From Candidatus Sulfotelmatobacter sp. (lineage in GTDB: Bacteria; Acidobacteriota; Terriglobia; Terriglobales; Acidobacteriaceae), in the NCBI GenBank assembly GCA_030041415.1, contig JASHNX010000162.1:1-42969 (forward strand): a DNA stretch of 42,969 nt, written 5' to 3'. The translations under genes and the position numbers were made by a program. Positions 32,383-42,300 of the stretch are shown one piece after another. How positions within the stretch are numbered: the stretch's first letter is position 1; each line of letters starts with the position of its first letter. A model generated the notes under the pieces. The model made no database searches, was not told the origin of the DNA, and was given only the letters and a program-made list of their open reading frames with translations.

Positions 32383-32937
32383 CTAGTGCTTAGCGGATGT
32401 GAAGCCTTTCCGTCGCTCTTCGCTATAACGGCGAAGGGCACTGCTGATGACAGGATATGCCTTCCTCGCGGAAAGGATTCTATTGACCTTGACGGCCTTG
32501 CCTTCGAGTTGCTTGTAATCCTGGAAAAATCGGCGAAGCATCAGCAGGCGGTGCGGGGGCATCTCCGAGGCTTCGAAATAGGAGTTGAACTCCGGGTCGT
32601 CCGTTGCTACCGCGATAATTTTGTGATCGAGTTTGCCGCCGTCGATCATCGTCATCAGACCGACAGTACGAGAGTGAATCAACGTGAGCGGCACGACTGC
32701 CTCCTGGCACATGACTAAGACATCGAGCGGATCGCCATCCTCCGCTAACGTTTGCGGAATAAAGCCGTAGTTCGCCGGATAGTAAACCGCGGAGTACAGC
32801 ATGCGGTCGAGGCGAATGAGGCCGCTCGACTTGTCTAACTCATACTTGACGTTGGAGCCGGAAGGAATCTCAATGACGCAATCAAATTCCTGCGGAAGCT
32901 TATTGCCGGGGGTAACGTCGTGCCAGGGATGGATCAT
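32383..32937 (-). CDS. ppa: Inorganic pyrophosphatase, family I
   Basis: Cytosolic enzyme that hydrolyses pyrophosphate to two phosphates, 184 residues. The family I signature [11 protein letters not shown] is present with its metal-binding aspartates. Around it lie [27 protein letters not shown] and [12 protein letters not shown]. The MIHPWHDV opening resembles many bacterial family I enzymes. It lies just upstream of the rpsP promoter and is transcribed in the same direction. No regulatory motif is evident. Confidence 0.97.
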   Translation of the reverse strand: MIHPWHDVTPGNKLPQEFDCVIEIPSGSNVKYELDKSSGLIRLDRMLYSAVYYPANYGFIPQTLAEDGDPLDVLVMCQEAVVPLTLIHSRTVGLMTMIDGGKLDHKIIAVATDDPEFNSYFEASEMPPHRLLMLRRFFQDYKQLEGKAVKVNRILSARKAYPVISSALRRYSEERRKGFTSAKH

Positions 32938-33084
32938 AGGCTTGTCTATACATTCTAGCGGACTGCGGCGTTGAGATGCGTTCGATCCCGTGTCTGCGGA
33001 TCTCGTCCGTGATTATGCAGGTGAGGTTAAGGCACTATCACGCATGCTCGCGGTGGTATGATTCGCTCATACGGGAGGGTTCCC

Positions 33085-33519
33085 ATGCCAGTTACCCGAC
33101 TCCTTGCTCTTGTGATGCTGCTCACGTCGTTTGCCGGGTTGGCTTTGGCACAATCGCAGCAGAATAATTCGTCAGACCTTGTGGTGTTTCAGGGCGTGGC
33201 GTCGCTCAATCTGCCCATCGACCCCAGTCATTCCAGGGCTGATCTCGAACCACAAATTGCGTCGGGTCATTCGCAAACGGAATACAAGAGTTTGCTGGCC
33301 AATGCCCGTGACGAGGGGGAAGATTCTCATCGCGTGTCACAAGGATTATCCCTCGGCCCCGAGGCCGAGAGGACTTGCTATCTGATCCGTGATTACGTGG
33401 TCATTCGTGACAGCCCGCATTCGGATGTCACGCATCCCGACGGCTCCTTCACGTGCGTGCCCGGTTCTCGCTTTCGGGTCTACACCACAACCGGGCAAAA
33501 GGTGAAAGTTGAGCAGTAG
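33085..33519 (+). CDS. Secreted protein of unknown function
   Basis: A 144-residue exported protein from ATG 33085; the stretch GGGAGGG before it is a good ribosome binding site, so an upstream in-frame start at 33058 is unlikely. Signal peptide MPVTRLLALVMLLTSFAGLALA. The mature part has no recognised domain; it contains two cysteines spaced 26 residues apart (TCYLIRDYVVIRDS ... SFTCVPGSRFRVYTTTG) that could form a disulfide. The end has a short beta-rich pattern. It precedes the ccm genes by 119 bases on the same strand, but a link to cytochrome maturation is not shown. Confidence 0.65.
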   Translation: MPVTRLLALVMLLTSFAGLALAQSQQNNSSDLVVFQGVASLNLPIDPSHSRADLEPQIASGHSQTEYKSLLANARDEGEDSHRVSQGLSLGPEAERTCYLIRDYVVIRDSPHSDVTHPDGSFTCVPGSRFRVYTTTGQKVKVEQ

Positions 33520-33638
33520 GTGAGCGATTCTGCGATGGCCGCCTCGGTAATCGCTAGCATCTAGCCTTTTGGAGCCTTGATTCGCCGTCCGGCGAGGGGT
33601 AGAGTCGACATATAACGTTCCTCTGGGGTGTTGCGGCA

Positions 33639-34121
33639 ATGTCTACTCAGGCAAAGACCTACGCGAAGTTCGGAGCGGCGACGGTGGTAATCATCGTTCT
33701 TCTCGGCTACCTTGCCTATACCGGCGTGCAAGACAGCAAAAGCTATTACGTGACTATCAGCGAGCTCCACAAGATGGGCGATGGCGCGTACTCGAAGCGC
33801 CTGCGCGTAGCAGGAAATGTGCAGCCAGGGTCGATCAAGCGTGCCGGGATCCACGTGCAGTTTGTGCTGGTGGAACAGGATCAGTTGCTCCCCGTCGACT
33901 ACACCGGAACCGAGGCCCCGCCCGATACATTCAAGGATGATTCGCAAGCGCTGGCCGATGGCCGCTTTGGCCGCGACGGCGTTTTTCATGCCAAAGCTCT
34001 CCAAGCGAAGTGCGCCTCGAAATACGCTCCGCAGCAGCCGGGGAATCAGATGCAAGCCGCGCCGGTGAAGAATGTGACGCAGGCGCAGCCTGCGGTTCAA
34101 CCGGCGATGGCTTCGAATTAG
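33639..34121 (+). CDS. ccmE: Cytochrome c maturation protein CcmE, CxxxY type
   Basis: Periplasmic haem chaperone, membrane-anchored by one helix (about 11-29). The OB-fold core is recognisable (RLRVAGNVQPGS then VQFVLVEQDQLLPVDYTG, and FHAKALQAKC). The haem-binding residue of E. coli CcmE is a histidine in HxxxY; here the motif is C125-A-S-K-Y129 (AKCASKYAP), so the protein belongs to the CxxxY variants known from some archaea and sulfate reducers. The C-terminus is a Gln/Pro/Ala tail. It starts the ccmEABCD cluster, with 115 bases before ccmA. Confidence 0.9.
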   Translation: MSTQAKTYAKFGAATVVIIVLLGYLAYTGVQDSKSYYVTISELHKMGDGAYSKRLRVAGNVQPGSIKRAGIHVQFVLVEQDQLLPVDYTGTEAPPDTFKDDSQALADGRFGRDGVFHAKALQAKCASKYAPQQPGNQMQAAPVKNVTQAQPAVQPAMASN

Positions 34122-34236
34122 ACTGCGGGGCGTTTCCGCTTATTCCCCAGTCCGGTTTTTTCCGCTCGATAGGCAGACACCCGCCATCTTCGTTACACTC
34201 ATCGCGGAGTGAAGTTACGTTAGTATTTCGACGCCT

Positions 34237-34917
34237 GTGACTGACACCGCCGCCATCATCAGCGTCAAAAATCTGATCAAGCAATTCGGCCGTTTTGCCG
34301 CTCTGCGAGGCGTGAGCGCAGAATTCTCCGCCGGCCGGTTTTACGTGATTCTCGGCGACAACGGAGCAGGGAAGACCACGCTGCTGCGCGCTCTGGCGGG
34401 TTTAGCTCATCCCACACGCGGTGAGGTTTCGATTTTGGGGAAGAGTCCTCATCAAGCTTGCTGCGATGTCGGCTACATGGCGCACCCATCGCTGCTCTAC
34501 GACGAGATGAGCGGGATGGAAAACCTGAAGTATTTTGCGCGGCTGTACGGAATCTCCGGCGATGAACCGTGCAGGCAGGCCATTCGTTCGGTGAGGCTCG
34601 ATCCGGCGCTGGCGAGGCCCGTCGGGCAATATTCTCAGGGTATGCGCCAGCGCATGTCCTTGGCGCGCGCGATTCTGCATGATCCGAGAATTCTTTTTCT
34701 CGATGAGCCGTTCTCGAATGTTGACGTGCATTCGGCACAGGAGATGGTTGGGTTGCTCAAAGGTATGCGCGACGCGGGCAAGACGATTTTTGTGGTCACG
34801 CACCAAGCCGCGCTGCTTGAAGGCGTGGCCGATGAATTTATCTGGATGCAGACAGGGCAGATCGTTGATCGCACGGCGAGCTTCGCTCAGCCTGCGGCAG
34901 GAGCGCCACAACCTTGA
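34237..34917 (+). CDS. ccmA: Haem exporter ATP-binding subunit CcmA
   Basis: ABC-type ATPase of the CcmABC complex that releases holo-CcmE, 226 residues. Walker A is GDNGAGKT (40-47), the ABC signature is YSQGMRQRMSLA (132-143), Walker B is ILFLDEP (152-158) and the switch histidine is in VVTHQ (about 189). The start is GTG 34237 with only a weak ribosome binding site. It overlaps ccmB by four bases. The signature YSQGMRQR is typical of CcmA. Confidence 0.93.
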   Translation: MTDTAAIISVKNLIKQFGRFAALRGVSAEFSAGRFYVILGDNGAGKTTLLRALAGLAHPTRGEVSILGKSPHQACCDVGYMAHPSLLYDEMSGMENLKYFARLYGISGDEPCRQAIRSVRLDPALARPVGQYSQGMRQRMSLARAILHDPRILFLDEPFSNVDVHSAQEMVGLLKGMRDAGKTIFVVTHQAALLEGVADEFIWMQTGQIVDRTASFAQPAAGAPQP

Positions 34918-35591
34918 ATTCTCTCTGGCCCATTACTCTGGCGTCGCTAGCAAAGGACATCCGCCTGGAATGGCGCTCGAAAGACGCCATCAATTCCATG
35001 CTGTTTTTCTCCTTGCTTGTGGTGGTGATCTTCAGCTTTTCATTTGATCCCACAGCGGAGGAATCGCGAGAAATTGCCGGCGGGTTAGTATGGGTTGCAT
35101 TTCTGTTCTCTGCGATTGTGGCATTGAATCAGACCTGGGCGCGAGAGCTACGCAACCAGGTGCTGGATGCCTACCGCGTCTCGCCGGCTCCCGCGAACGC
35201 TTTGTTCCTATCGAAGGCTTTTGGCAATTTCATTTTGGTCACGCTGCTCGAGGCGGTGATGGCTCCGCTGTTCATGGTGTTCTACAACCTTCGAGTGCTG
35301 GGCGCAGCGTGGGAATTGATTCCGGTGGGTATTCTGGGAACCTGGGCGCTGGTTGCGAGTGGAACTTTTTTCGCGGCTATGTCGATTCGCACCCGCATGC
35401 GTGAAGTGATGCTGCCGTTGATTCTATTTCCGCTCTCGATTCCCGCGATTCAAAGCATGGTGGAAGCGACGCGCATTATCCTCAGCGGCGACGGCAATCC
35501 GCGCTTCTGGATCGTATTGCTTCTCACCTACGATGTGGTGTTTACTACTGCTTGTCTGGCCTTGTTCGAGACGGTGTTGCAGGCAGAATGA
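34914..35591 (+). CDS. ccmB: Haem exporter permease subunit CcmB
   Basis: Integral membrane protein of 225 residues with about six helices. It starts as a TTG-type start in SLWPITLASLAKDIRLEWRS, followed by the family segment AINSMLFFSLLVVVIFSFSF. ALNQTWARELRNQVLDAYRV and LPLILFPLSIPAIQSM are also typical. The start overlaps ccmA by four bases and the stop overlaps the ccmC ATG (ATGA), so the cluster is translationally coupled. Confidence 0.92.
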   Translation: MNSLWPITLASLAKDIRLEWRSKDAINSMLFFSLLVVVIFSFSFDPTAEESREIAGGLVWVAFLFSAIVALNQTWARELRNQVLDAYRVSPAPANALFLSKAFGNFILVTLLEAVMAPLFMVFYNLRVLGAAWELIPVGILGTWALVASGTFFAAMSIRTRMREVMLPLILFPLSIPAIQSMVEATRIILSGDGNPRFWIVLLLTYDVVFTTACLALFETVLQAE

Positions 35592-36313
35592 AAAAGGCCT
35601 TCCCCATCCTTGCGTTTCTCACGGTGTTGCTGCTCGTCTATGCCTTCTATCAGGCGATGTGGGTTGCTCCGACGGAGCGGACCATGGGCGACGTGCAGCG
35701 CATTTTTTATTACCACGTGCCCTCAGCGTGGACGGCCTTTATCTTGTTTTTTGTGAATCTTGTCGCGTCGGTGGCGTATCTCGTGGGCAAAAATCCAAAA
35801 GCCGATGCCGTGGCACTGGTGAGCGCTGAAGTTGGCGTCATATTCTGCACAGTGGTTTTGGTTACAGGACCGATCTGGGCACGCCCCGTGTGGGGCATAT
35901 GGTGGACCTGGGACCTGCGACTGACGCTGACTCTAGTGTTGTGGCTGATCTATGTCAGCTATCTTGTCCTGCGTCGCTTCTCCGACAGCGCACAGACTCC
36001 GAAGCTGGCGGCCGTGCTGGCAATTTTTGGCGCGCTCGATGTGCCTCTGGTTTATTTTTCGATCTGGTTTTTCCGCACGCAGCATCCGCAGCCGGTGATC
36101 GGCGGCGGAGGTTCGATTGATCCCCGCATGCTGCATGTTCTTCTGATCAACTGGCTGGCATTCTCCTGCTTTGCGTTTCTGATTTGCTGGGCTCGCTATC
36201 GGCTTGAGATGCTGAAGCGTGACGTGGAAGAAGCCGAGGCGCTGGAATCGTTGCTGGAAACGGGAACTTCGCCGACCCTGGCGAAGGGGAAATTGGGCGG
36301 AGGGCCGCAATGA
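35588..36313 (+). CDS. ccmC: Haem exporter protein CcmC (WWD domain)
   Basis: Membrane protein that delivers haem to CcmE, 241 residues from ATG 35588; a further upstream start at 35552 lies inside ccmB and is unlikely. The periplasmic tryptophan-rich WWD motif reads WGIWWTWDLRLT, flanked by histidines that could bind haem (IFYYHVPSAWTA and the later GGGGSIDPRMLHVLLIN). About six membrane helices are visible. The start overlaps the ccmB stop by four bases and the stop overlaps the short ccmD-like gene by four bases. Confidence 0.95.
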   Translation: MKKAFPILAFLTVLLLVYAFYQAMWVAPTERTMGDVQRIFYYHVPSAWTAFILFFVNLVASVAYLVGKNPKADAVALVSAEVGVIFCTVVLVTGPIWARPVWGIWWTWDLRLTLTLVLWLIYVSYLVLRRFSDSAQTPKLAAVLAIFGALDVPLVYFSIWFFRTQHPQPVIGGGGSIDPRMLHVLLINWLAFSCFAFLICWARYRLEMLKRDVEEAEALESLLETGTSPTLAKGKLGGGPQ

Positions 36314-36444
36314 ATTCGCTGAAGTTTCTTTATGCCGCATACATCGCGACTTGGGTGATTCATGGCGTGTATATCGGCAGCCTCGCGCGTCGCTATCGCG
36401 CACTCAAGCGAAGGATGATAGACCTGGGCAAAGCTTCCAAATAG
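36310..36444 (+). CDS. ccmD: CcmD-like small membrane protein
   Basis: A 44-residue protein that begins MNSLKFLYAAYIATWVIHGV and continues with YIGSLARRYRALKRRMIDLG. It has one membrane helix with a basic cytoplasmic end, as in CcmD, which helps release holo-CcmE from CcmABC. The ATG overlaps the ccmC stop codon (ATGA), so it is the fifth gene of the cluster. It is short, but location, size and topology agree. Confidence 0.85.
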   Translation: MNSLKFLYAAYIATWVIHGVYIGSLARRYRALKRRMIDLGKASK

Positions 36445-36478
36445 CGAATCCGAATACCGTTCCTCCCTAGGATCAATC

Positions 36479-36904
36479 ATGGAACAACGAGTCAGCATAA
36501 TTACTCTGGGTGTCTCTGACCTAACGCGCAGCCAGGAATTTTACGAGCGCCTCGGCTGGCGCAGATCGATGGCTAAGTCGGAAGGGATCGTTTTCTTTCA
36601 GGCAGGAGGAATGGCACTGGCTCTTTATCCGCGAGACGAACTAGCGAAAGATGCGAGCGTTTCTGCCGGGGGAGAAGGTTTCCGCGCGTTCACCCTCGCA
36701 TATAACGCGCGCAGCCGCGAGGAAGTGGATGCGGTTCTTGCGGAAGCTGAATGCTCAGGCGCGAAAATTCTTAAGCCAGCTCGCGAGGCTTTCTGGGGCG
36801 GCTACACGGGATATTTTTCGGATCCGGATGGGTTCTTATGGGAGGTCGCTTGGAATCCGTTTTTTTCAATTGAAGAAAGCGGGGCGATTCGCCTTCCCGA
36901 TTAA
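36479..36904 (+). CDS. VOC / glyoxalase-like family protein
   Basis: A 141-residue protein with two beta-alpha-beta-beta-beta units: VSIITLGVSDLTRSQEFYER opens the first (GVSDLxxSxxFYxxLGW is the classic VOC start), and YTGYFSDPDGFLWEVAWNP, with a metal-type E, closes the second. The function within this broad family (glyoxalase, dioxygenase, drug binding) cannot be assigned. The ATG follows the ccmD stop by 34 bases. Confidence 0.85.
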   Translation: MEQRVSIITLGVSDLTRSQEFYERLGWRRSMAKSEGIVFFQAGGMALALYPRDELAKDASVSAGGEGFRAFTLAYNARSREEVDAVLAEAECSGAKILKPAREAFWGGYTGYFSDPDGFLWEVAWNPFFSIEESGAIRLPD

Positions 36905-36946
36905 CATCGCGGCTGCGGCCCAGCAGATGAACTCGGTTGCGGCCGT

Positions 36947-37345
36947 TCAGTTTGATTTTGCCCAATCCCGCTGAAGAGCACTCAGAAAGTCATTGCCGCC
37001 GTTCGACCGCAGAAACTCATAATCCTCGATCATGGCAGCGGTTCCGATGCGCGAAGAAGGAAGTGGCAACTCCACGCGAATCACACGGGCGGTGAAGCGC
37101 ACGCGGACGGCGTCGGTAAGCGTAATGTGGGGCGGAAAGGTGAGCGTCACTTCGCACGGAGTTCCCGCAGGCACCGGGCGGTCGAGGTAAAAGAAAACTC
37201 CACGCGCGCTGACGTTCTGGGTTTCGGTATGAAACTCATTAGCCGGATCGAGGCGAACTACCGCGGGCAGACGCATATCGAAGCGCCGCATCGCCCGTCG
37301 ATCCTGGTGGTCTGGTTGCATCCGTCGCGTGAATTCCGAAAGCAT
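36947..37345 (-). CDS. PilZ domain protein (second copy)
   Basis: A 132-residue protein with a single PilZ domain, predicted to bind cyclic di-GMP. RxxxR occurs in MRRFDMRLP (R21-x3-R25) and the second motif in NVSARGVFF (44-52). The C-terminal strand TAAMIEDYEFLR parallels ACVIDSYEFVR of the PilZ protein at 9.5 kb. An internal ATG at residue 9, 19 or 24 could also be the start. It converges with the VOC gene. Confidence 0.85.
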   Translation of the reverse strand: MLSEFTRRMQPDHQDRRAMRRFDMRLPAVVRLDPANEFHTETQNVSARGVFFYLDRPVPAGTPCEVTLTFPPHITLTDAVRVRFTARVIRVELPLPSSRIGTAAMIEDYEFLRSNGGNDFLSALQRDWAKSN

Positions 37346-37488
37346 CTTCTGAAATAAGGCTCAAAACAGGGCTTTACGGATTAACTTCAGGCTGGGAGTA
37401 TCAACGTCCGCCGGCCCCCGGCTACGCGTCGCATGTTACCAATGTATAAAATCGCAGCAGCTTTGCAAGAGCAAAAAGACTCCGGCAC

Positions 37489-37638
37489 CTAGGTGCTAAC
37501 AAAAGTAGATATGTTGATTGAAGGGCCTTCACGTCCGGCTCCGCCTTTGTATATGCGGCAGAGTGCAAAGAGGACCGACATCAGGATCACGACAATACCT
37601 GTGGCGAATATCAATCTGTTGGCGAAGATGCGGCGCAT
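37489..37638 (-). CDS. 49-residue single-pass membrane protein downstream of the NOX-like gene
   Basis: A small protein starting MRRIFANRLIFATGIVVILM with one hydrophobic helix (about 9-30) and a short hydrophilic tail rich in Gly and Ser. AGGAG, overlapping the TAG stop of the flavocytochrome gene, lies 7 bases before the ATG at 37638, so translation is probably coupled. A longer frame from 37725 would run through the flavocytochrome gene and is not supported. No family is recognised; a role as small partner of the flavocytochrome is a guess from position. Confidence 0.6.
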   Translation of the reverse strand: MRRIFANRLIFATGIVVILMSVLFALCRIYKGGAGREGPSINISTFVST

Positions 37639-37648
37639 ATCATTTCTC

Positions 37649-38968
37649 CTAGTCGAAACTGGGGGGTTCGGAGCGGTATCTGGAGATGGGCACGCCCAGT
37701 TCGTCAAGGATATTTTCAGCTGCATCCATCATTATGTCGGGGCCGCAGATGAAGTATTCATGATCGGCGTAGGGAAGCGGCAGATGACGCTTAAGTAACA
37801 CTGTGGCGATGCAGCCCTTTTCGCCGGTCCAACCGTCTGGGGGATCCTCCAATACGTGGACGATCGTGAGATTGAGACGCGGTTTCAGAATTTCGAGTTC
37901 TTCACGGAAAGTGACTGACTCCCAATCCCTGCTGCCGTAGACGAGAATGACGGGCCGCTGGTCGCCGCGATCGGCAAATGTTCGGATGATGCTCATCATC
38001 GGCGAAATGCCGACCCCGCCGGCGATGAGTACATGCAGAGCCGGAGTATCGCCGACGGTGAATGAGCCGTAGGGGCCGTCGAGGTAGACGCGTTTTCCCG
38101 CCGGTATGGTGCGAATCGTACTGGTAAAGTCGCCCAGGTTGCGGATTGACATCTCCACGCGACCGTCGCTAACGGCGGCGCTGGAAGAGAAGACGAATGG
38201 GTGTCCGCTCGCCTTGAACGGGCTTTCCCACACGGTGAGCCAGCCCCACTGGCCCGGGGCGAAGCGGAAGCCAGGATGACCCTCCGGCAGCATCACCAGC
38301 GTATGCGTATCACCACGTTCCTCGCGCACCTCCACGACCCGGTAAGGGCGGCGGATCAGGAACAGCGGCTTGATGACGCGCACATAAGCAAGCAGCCCGA
38401 CCCAGAATACGGACATGCCGATCCACAGTGCGCGCTTCCAGGGAATGACAAGATAATAGCCCCATCCAATCATGTGGATTACGCCGCCCGCGACGGCGGC
38501 AACCGCGAGCAGCATATGGCTGATGTGCCAGGTTTCATAGCTCAGCTTTAACTTCTTCCTCCACACGGCCATAACGACGATCGCGATGAGCGAGTAGGTG
38601 GACAGGGCAGCAAAACGGGCGCGCCACGGAGCTGTAAAAGTGTTGAGGAGCGCCAGGAACTGCGGTTGGACGACGAAGAGAATGAGCGGGTGAACGACGA
38701 CCAAGGCAACACCGATGATGGAGAGCCGCCGATGGACGTGATAGATGAGGTCATCGCCCCACGGCTTGGTGATGCAGCGGAAACGCGCTGTTAGGCCGAA
38801 TTGAAGGCCCATCATTGCCAGGCCGGCATAACCAAGGGCGACCGAGAATTCCGTCCAGAAATCCCGTGGCTTCGGCCAAGATCCCAGCATGAGCGCGAAG
38901 AGCGGGCCGAGAATAAACAACAGATAGATAACGATCCAAACTGCGAGACGTGCACAATAGGACCTCAT
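37649..38968 (-). CDS. NOX-like ferric reductase-type transmembrane flavocytochrome
   Basis: A 439-residue membrane flavocytochrome. Six helices carry two haem-type histidine pairs, H79-x13-H93 and H151-x13-H165, as in NADPH oxidases and ferric reductases. The cytosolic part has an FAD domain with HPFVFSS (about 258) and an NAD(P) domain with GGVGISPMMS and CGPDIMM. It would move electrons from NAD(P)H through FAD and two haems across the membrane to oxygen, iron or another acceptor. The spacing and length are close to bacterial NOX homologues, but which acceptor is used is not decidable. A small membrane protein gene is coupled downstream. Confidence 0.88.
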   Translation of the reverse strand: MRSYCARLAVWIVIYLLFILGPLFALMLGSWPKPRDFWTEFSVALGYAGLAMMGLQFGLTARFRCITKPWGDDLIYHVHRRLSIIGVALVVVHPLILFVVQPQFLALLNTFTAPWRARFAALSTYSLIAIVVMAVWRKKLKLSYETWHISHMLLAVAAVAGGVIHMIGWGYYLVIPWKRALWIGMSVFWVGLLAYVRVIKPLFLIRRPYRVVEVREERGDTHTLVMLPEGHPGFRFAPGQWGWLTVWESPFKASGHPFVFSSSAAVSDGRVEMSIRNLGDFTSTIRTIPAGKRVYLDGPYGSFTVGDTPALHVLIAGGVGISPMMSIIRTFADRGDQRPVILVYGSRDWESVTFREELEILKPRLNLTIVHVLEDPPDGWTGEKGCIATVLLKRHLPLPYADHEYFICGPDIMMDAAENILDELGVPISRYRSEPPSFD

Positions 38969-39342
38969 GGCCGTTCACTATCGTTGGCAATAACATCATC
39001 GATGCTTCTGAGACCAAAGAGGATACACGTGCCTACCGCCGAAGAAACGGAGCATCGGGAACCGCTAGCACCGCCTTCACCCACTTTTGTGCCCCCTCCG
39101 GCATCTTTCCTCATTGCCCGACGCATCTGACAAATCCGGATGGTGGAAGGCGGGGCGTCGCTTGACTTGCCCATCCATCAGATGTTTAAGTAGTTGTTTA
39201 TTTTCTGCCAGCCCCAGAACAGTCACAGCGGCGGTTTCGCCGGCGCGAAGGGTGCTGATTTGTGCGCCGTTTCACTCTCCAGAGTTTGGTCTGAAGGAAG
39301 ATCGCGATAAAGAAAATCGGCGCGAGCCGGAGGCAAAGCGTA
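38969..39342. promoter_or_regulatory. Intergenic region with a promoter for the SBBP-repeat gene
   Basis: A 374-base divergent region. TTGACT (39162-39167) and TTTAAG (39185-39190) are 17 bases apart and form a fair sigma-70 promoter for the plus-strand gene, with a leader of about 145 bases. GGAGG 9 bases before the ATG at 39343 is a good ribosome binding site. A 33-codon frame (GTG 39029 to 39130) with AGAGGA in front is Pro-rich and not supported otherwise. Confidence 0.45.
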
Positions 39343-42300
39343 ATGGGAAATGGTTGTTGGTCGGGGCGCAGCTTCAAGAAAACAAACGTCACTGAGCGAG
39401 AAGGGCATCGCCGGTTCAAGGCCGGAGCCATTGGATCGATCCTGGCCCTGATATTCGCTGCTTCCACCCTGTTGTGCCCGATTTCTCGCCGCGCTCAGAC
39501 CGCGTCGCAACCTCCCGTAGTTCCACTTCCCAGTCTGTATCGCACCCCCGTTAATGCGAATGCTTCAGCCTCAGGTTCCCAAGGACTGAACTCCCTAAGA
39601 GGGAATGCCCTTAAGAAGCCTGACGCAGAAGCACTCCTCGGGCAGTTGCCGCTGATCTTTGAGCCGAATCAGGGTCAGGGCGATCCCGGGGCAAAATTCG
39701 TGGCCCATGGCCACGGCTTCGGTCTTTCACTGGCGGCTACCGAGGCAGTGCTCGGCTTCCAAAGTGCGTCTTCAAGTGGCGGGAACAGGGGCCATGCGAT
39801 CCGCATGAAGCTCGTCGGGGCAAACCGGGGGGCTGAGGTCGCCGGAACCGGACTCCTTCCGGGCAGGAGCAACTACTTCATCGGAGGCGATCCGCATCGG
39901 TGGCATACCGACATTCCGCAATTTTCCGCAGTCAAGTATGCAAATATCTATCCCGGAATTGATCTTGTTTTCTATGGAAACCAGGGAAATCTTGAGTACG
40001 ACTTCCACATTTCTCCTGGCGCCGATCCATCAAGGGCCGAATTGCAGTTTCAGGGCACGGACCAATTGACAATCAAGGATGGCGACCTGCTCGTGGCAGC
40101 AAGCGACGACCGCGAGCCCATTTTTCGCATGCGCAAGCCCGAGATCTATCAGTGGGAGGCGAACCGGCGGACGCCGGTAGACGGACACTTTGTTCTTCAT
40201 GCTGACAATCGGGTGAGCTTCGAAATCGGCGCTTATGATCACGAACGCGAGTTGGTTATCGATCCCGCGCTGGTGTTCGCGAGCTATTTCGGCGAGATCA
40301 CGACGGGAACTCGTGCTTCGGTCGCGGTTAATGGCGATGGATATATTTATCTCTCTGGATCGACGACCTCGGACACTGGTTTTCCAACCGCTATCGCGGC
40401 AACAACGCTAGGTACAACGCACGTTTTCGTCGCGAAGATTAATCCATCGTCTCCGCCGTCCCTGGTTTATTTGACCTTTCTTGGCGGGAATGGCACCGAC
40501 ACTAGCATGGGCTTAGGGGTCGATCTCGGAGGCAACACGTACGTCGCCGGAAACACAACTTCCAGCGGCACCAGTTTTCCCACGACCAGTCTGGCCTATC
40601 AAACCACTCCGATGGCCAAGGGTTCGCAGTGTTCCGGTATCACTTGCACTTCTCTATTCGTAAGCGCGATTAATTCCACCGGTTCGGCCTTGAATTACTC
40701 TTCTTATGTTTCCGGCAACGGCAACGACGTAGCGAGCGGAGTGGCGATCGATGCCAGCCAGGACGTTTTCATCACTGGAACGACGACATCGAATAATGCG
40801 CCCAGTAGCACCGTCGCTTTTCCGGCCACTTTACTGCCGGTACCCTTTCAAAGCGCGGCGCGTTCGACTATTCAGTTTTTCGTCACGAAAGTGAACACCA
40901 CGGTTCCGGGCATCGGCGGGATAGCGTATTCCACATACTTCGGCGGCGAATTGCCGTCGAGTCCGATTGCGACTGGTGGCGGCATCGCAGTGGACGCAAC
41001 CGGGAACATTTATTTCAGTGGCACTACAAATTTCTTCAACAGCGGCTCTGGGCTTTATGGCAACAGCGGCACCTCGGGCGATTTTCCGATTCTCAACGCT
41101 TACCAGCCTTGTCTGGACACGATCCCACCCATAGTGCTCCTCAACCCCAATCCATGTACGGCGCCGGCCACGCCCTATCCGAGCGATGCATTCATGGCCA
41201 AGATCAATCCGCTCGGTCAGTCGGGAGCACAGCTGCTTTTTTCGACGTATCTTGGCGGCACGGCGACGGATACCAGTACGGCGCTGACAATTGATTCGAC
41301 ATACGTGTACATCACCGGATCGACAAATTCCTCTGATTTTTACTTGCCTCCGACGGAGCAGGCTTATCAAAGCTGTTTGAATAATCCCGGCATCGTCGAA
41401 GTAACGACGGCGAGCTGCCCTGCGACGAACACTAATACCGACGCATATATCGCCCGTTTCACGAATCCATCGTTGAGCACTTCTGGCGTGCCGAATTTCG
41501 TAGGCTTAAGTTATTTCTCCTATCTGGGAGGGAGCGGGAACGATTCTGGCAATGCCCTCGCCGTCGATACGGCCAACGACGCGCTCGTCACAGGCTATAC
41601 GACTTCGACTAATTTCCCCGTCACCACGGGCTCGATTCAGACTGTTCTCAACGGCGCACAGAATTCTTTCTATGCCCACATCAATACCAACGAGACCGCT
41701 TCGGTGACCGGCGGTTCGTACGTCACATATTTCGGAGGCAATGGGACTGATAACGGCACTGGCATCGCGATCGACATCGGCCTTAATACGTATTTTGCGG
41801 GCAGTACCACTTCGACGACACTGCAGGTTCCCAACGCACTTCAAGGCACATTCAATACACCGGGCCCGGACGCGTTTATCGTCAAGTTGGGAACGCAAAG
41901 CGATCTGTGCATTACCTGCGTGACGCCGGTCATTTCTCCGAATGGAATTGCGGCCGCCGGAAATCAGGTTACGATCACCTACACCGTCTCGAATAACGGA
42001 CCAGATGTGGCTACCGGAATCAATGTGCTTGGTCAAGTTCCCTCCGGAGTGCAATTCGACAGCGCTTCGGTAAGCGGAAGCAGCTCTGGCACGGCCGGCG
42101 GTTCGATCGGTACTTGCAGCGCCGCCACGGGCAGCACCAATATCACGTGCCAGATTCCGACACTCCAGGCAGGTTCGGCGGTGAACGTGACCTTCGTAGT
42201 CACTCCGCTGATTCCGGGCACGTTCGAGACGATAGCAACGGTCTCGGATCCCACCAACACGAATACGAATAATACGGCTACGGCTTCGTTCGTCGCCTCG

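Noticed and set aside
37639-37725. N-terminal extension of the 49-residue membrane protein
   Set aside because: It runs through the 3' end of the flavocytochrome gene. The internal ATG at 37638 has a good ribosome binding site and gives a clean membrane helix.
39029-39130. 33-codon Pro-rich plus-strand frame with GTG start and AGAGGA before it
   Set aside because: The ribosome binding site is decent, but the peptide has no signal, domain or known relative and lies in a promoter region. Conservation would be needed.
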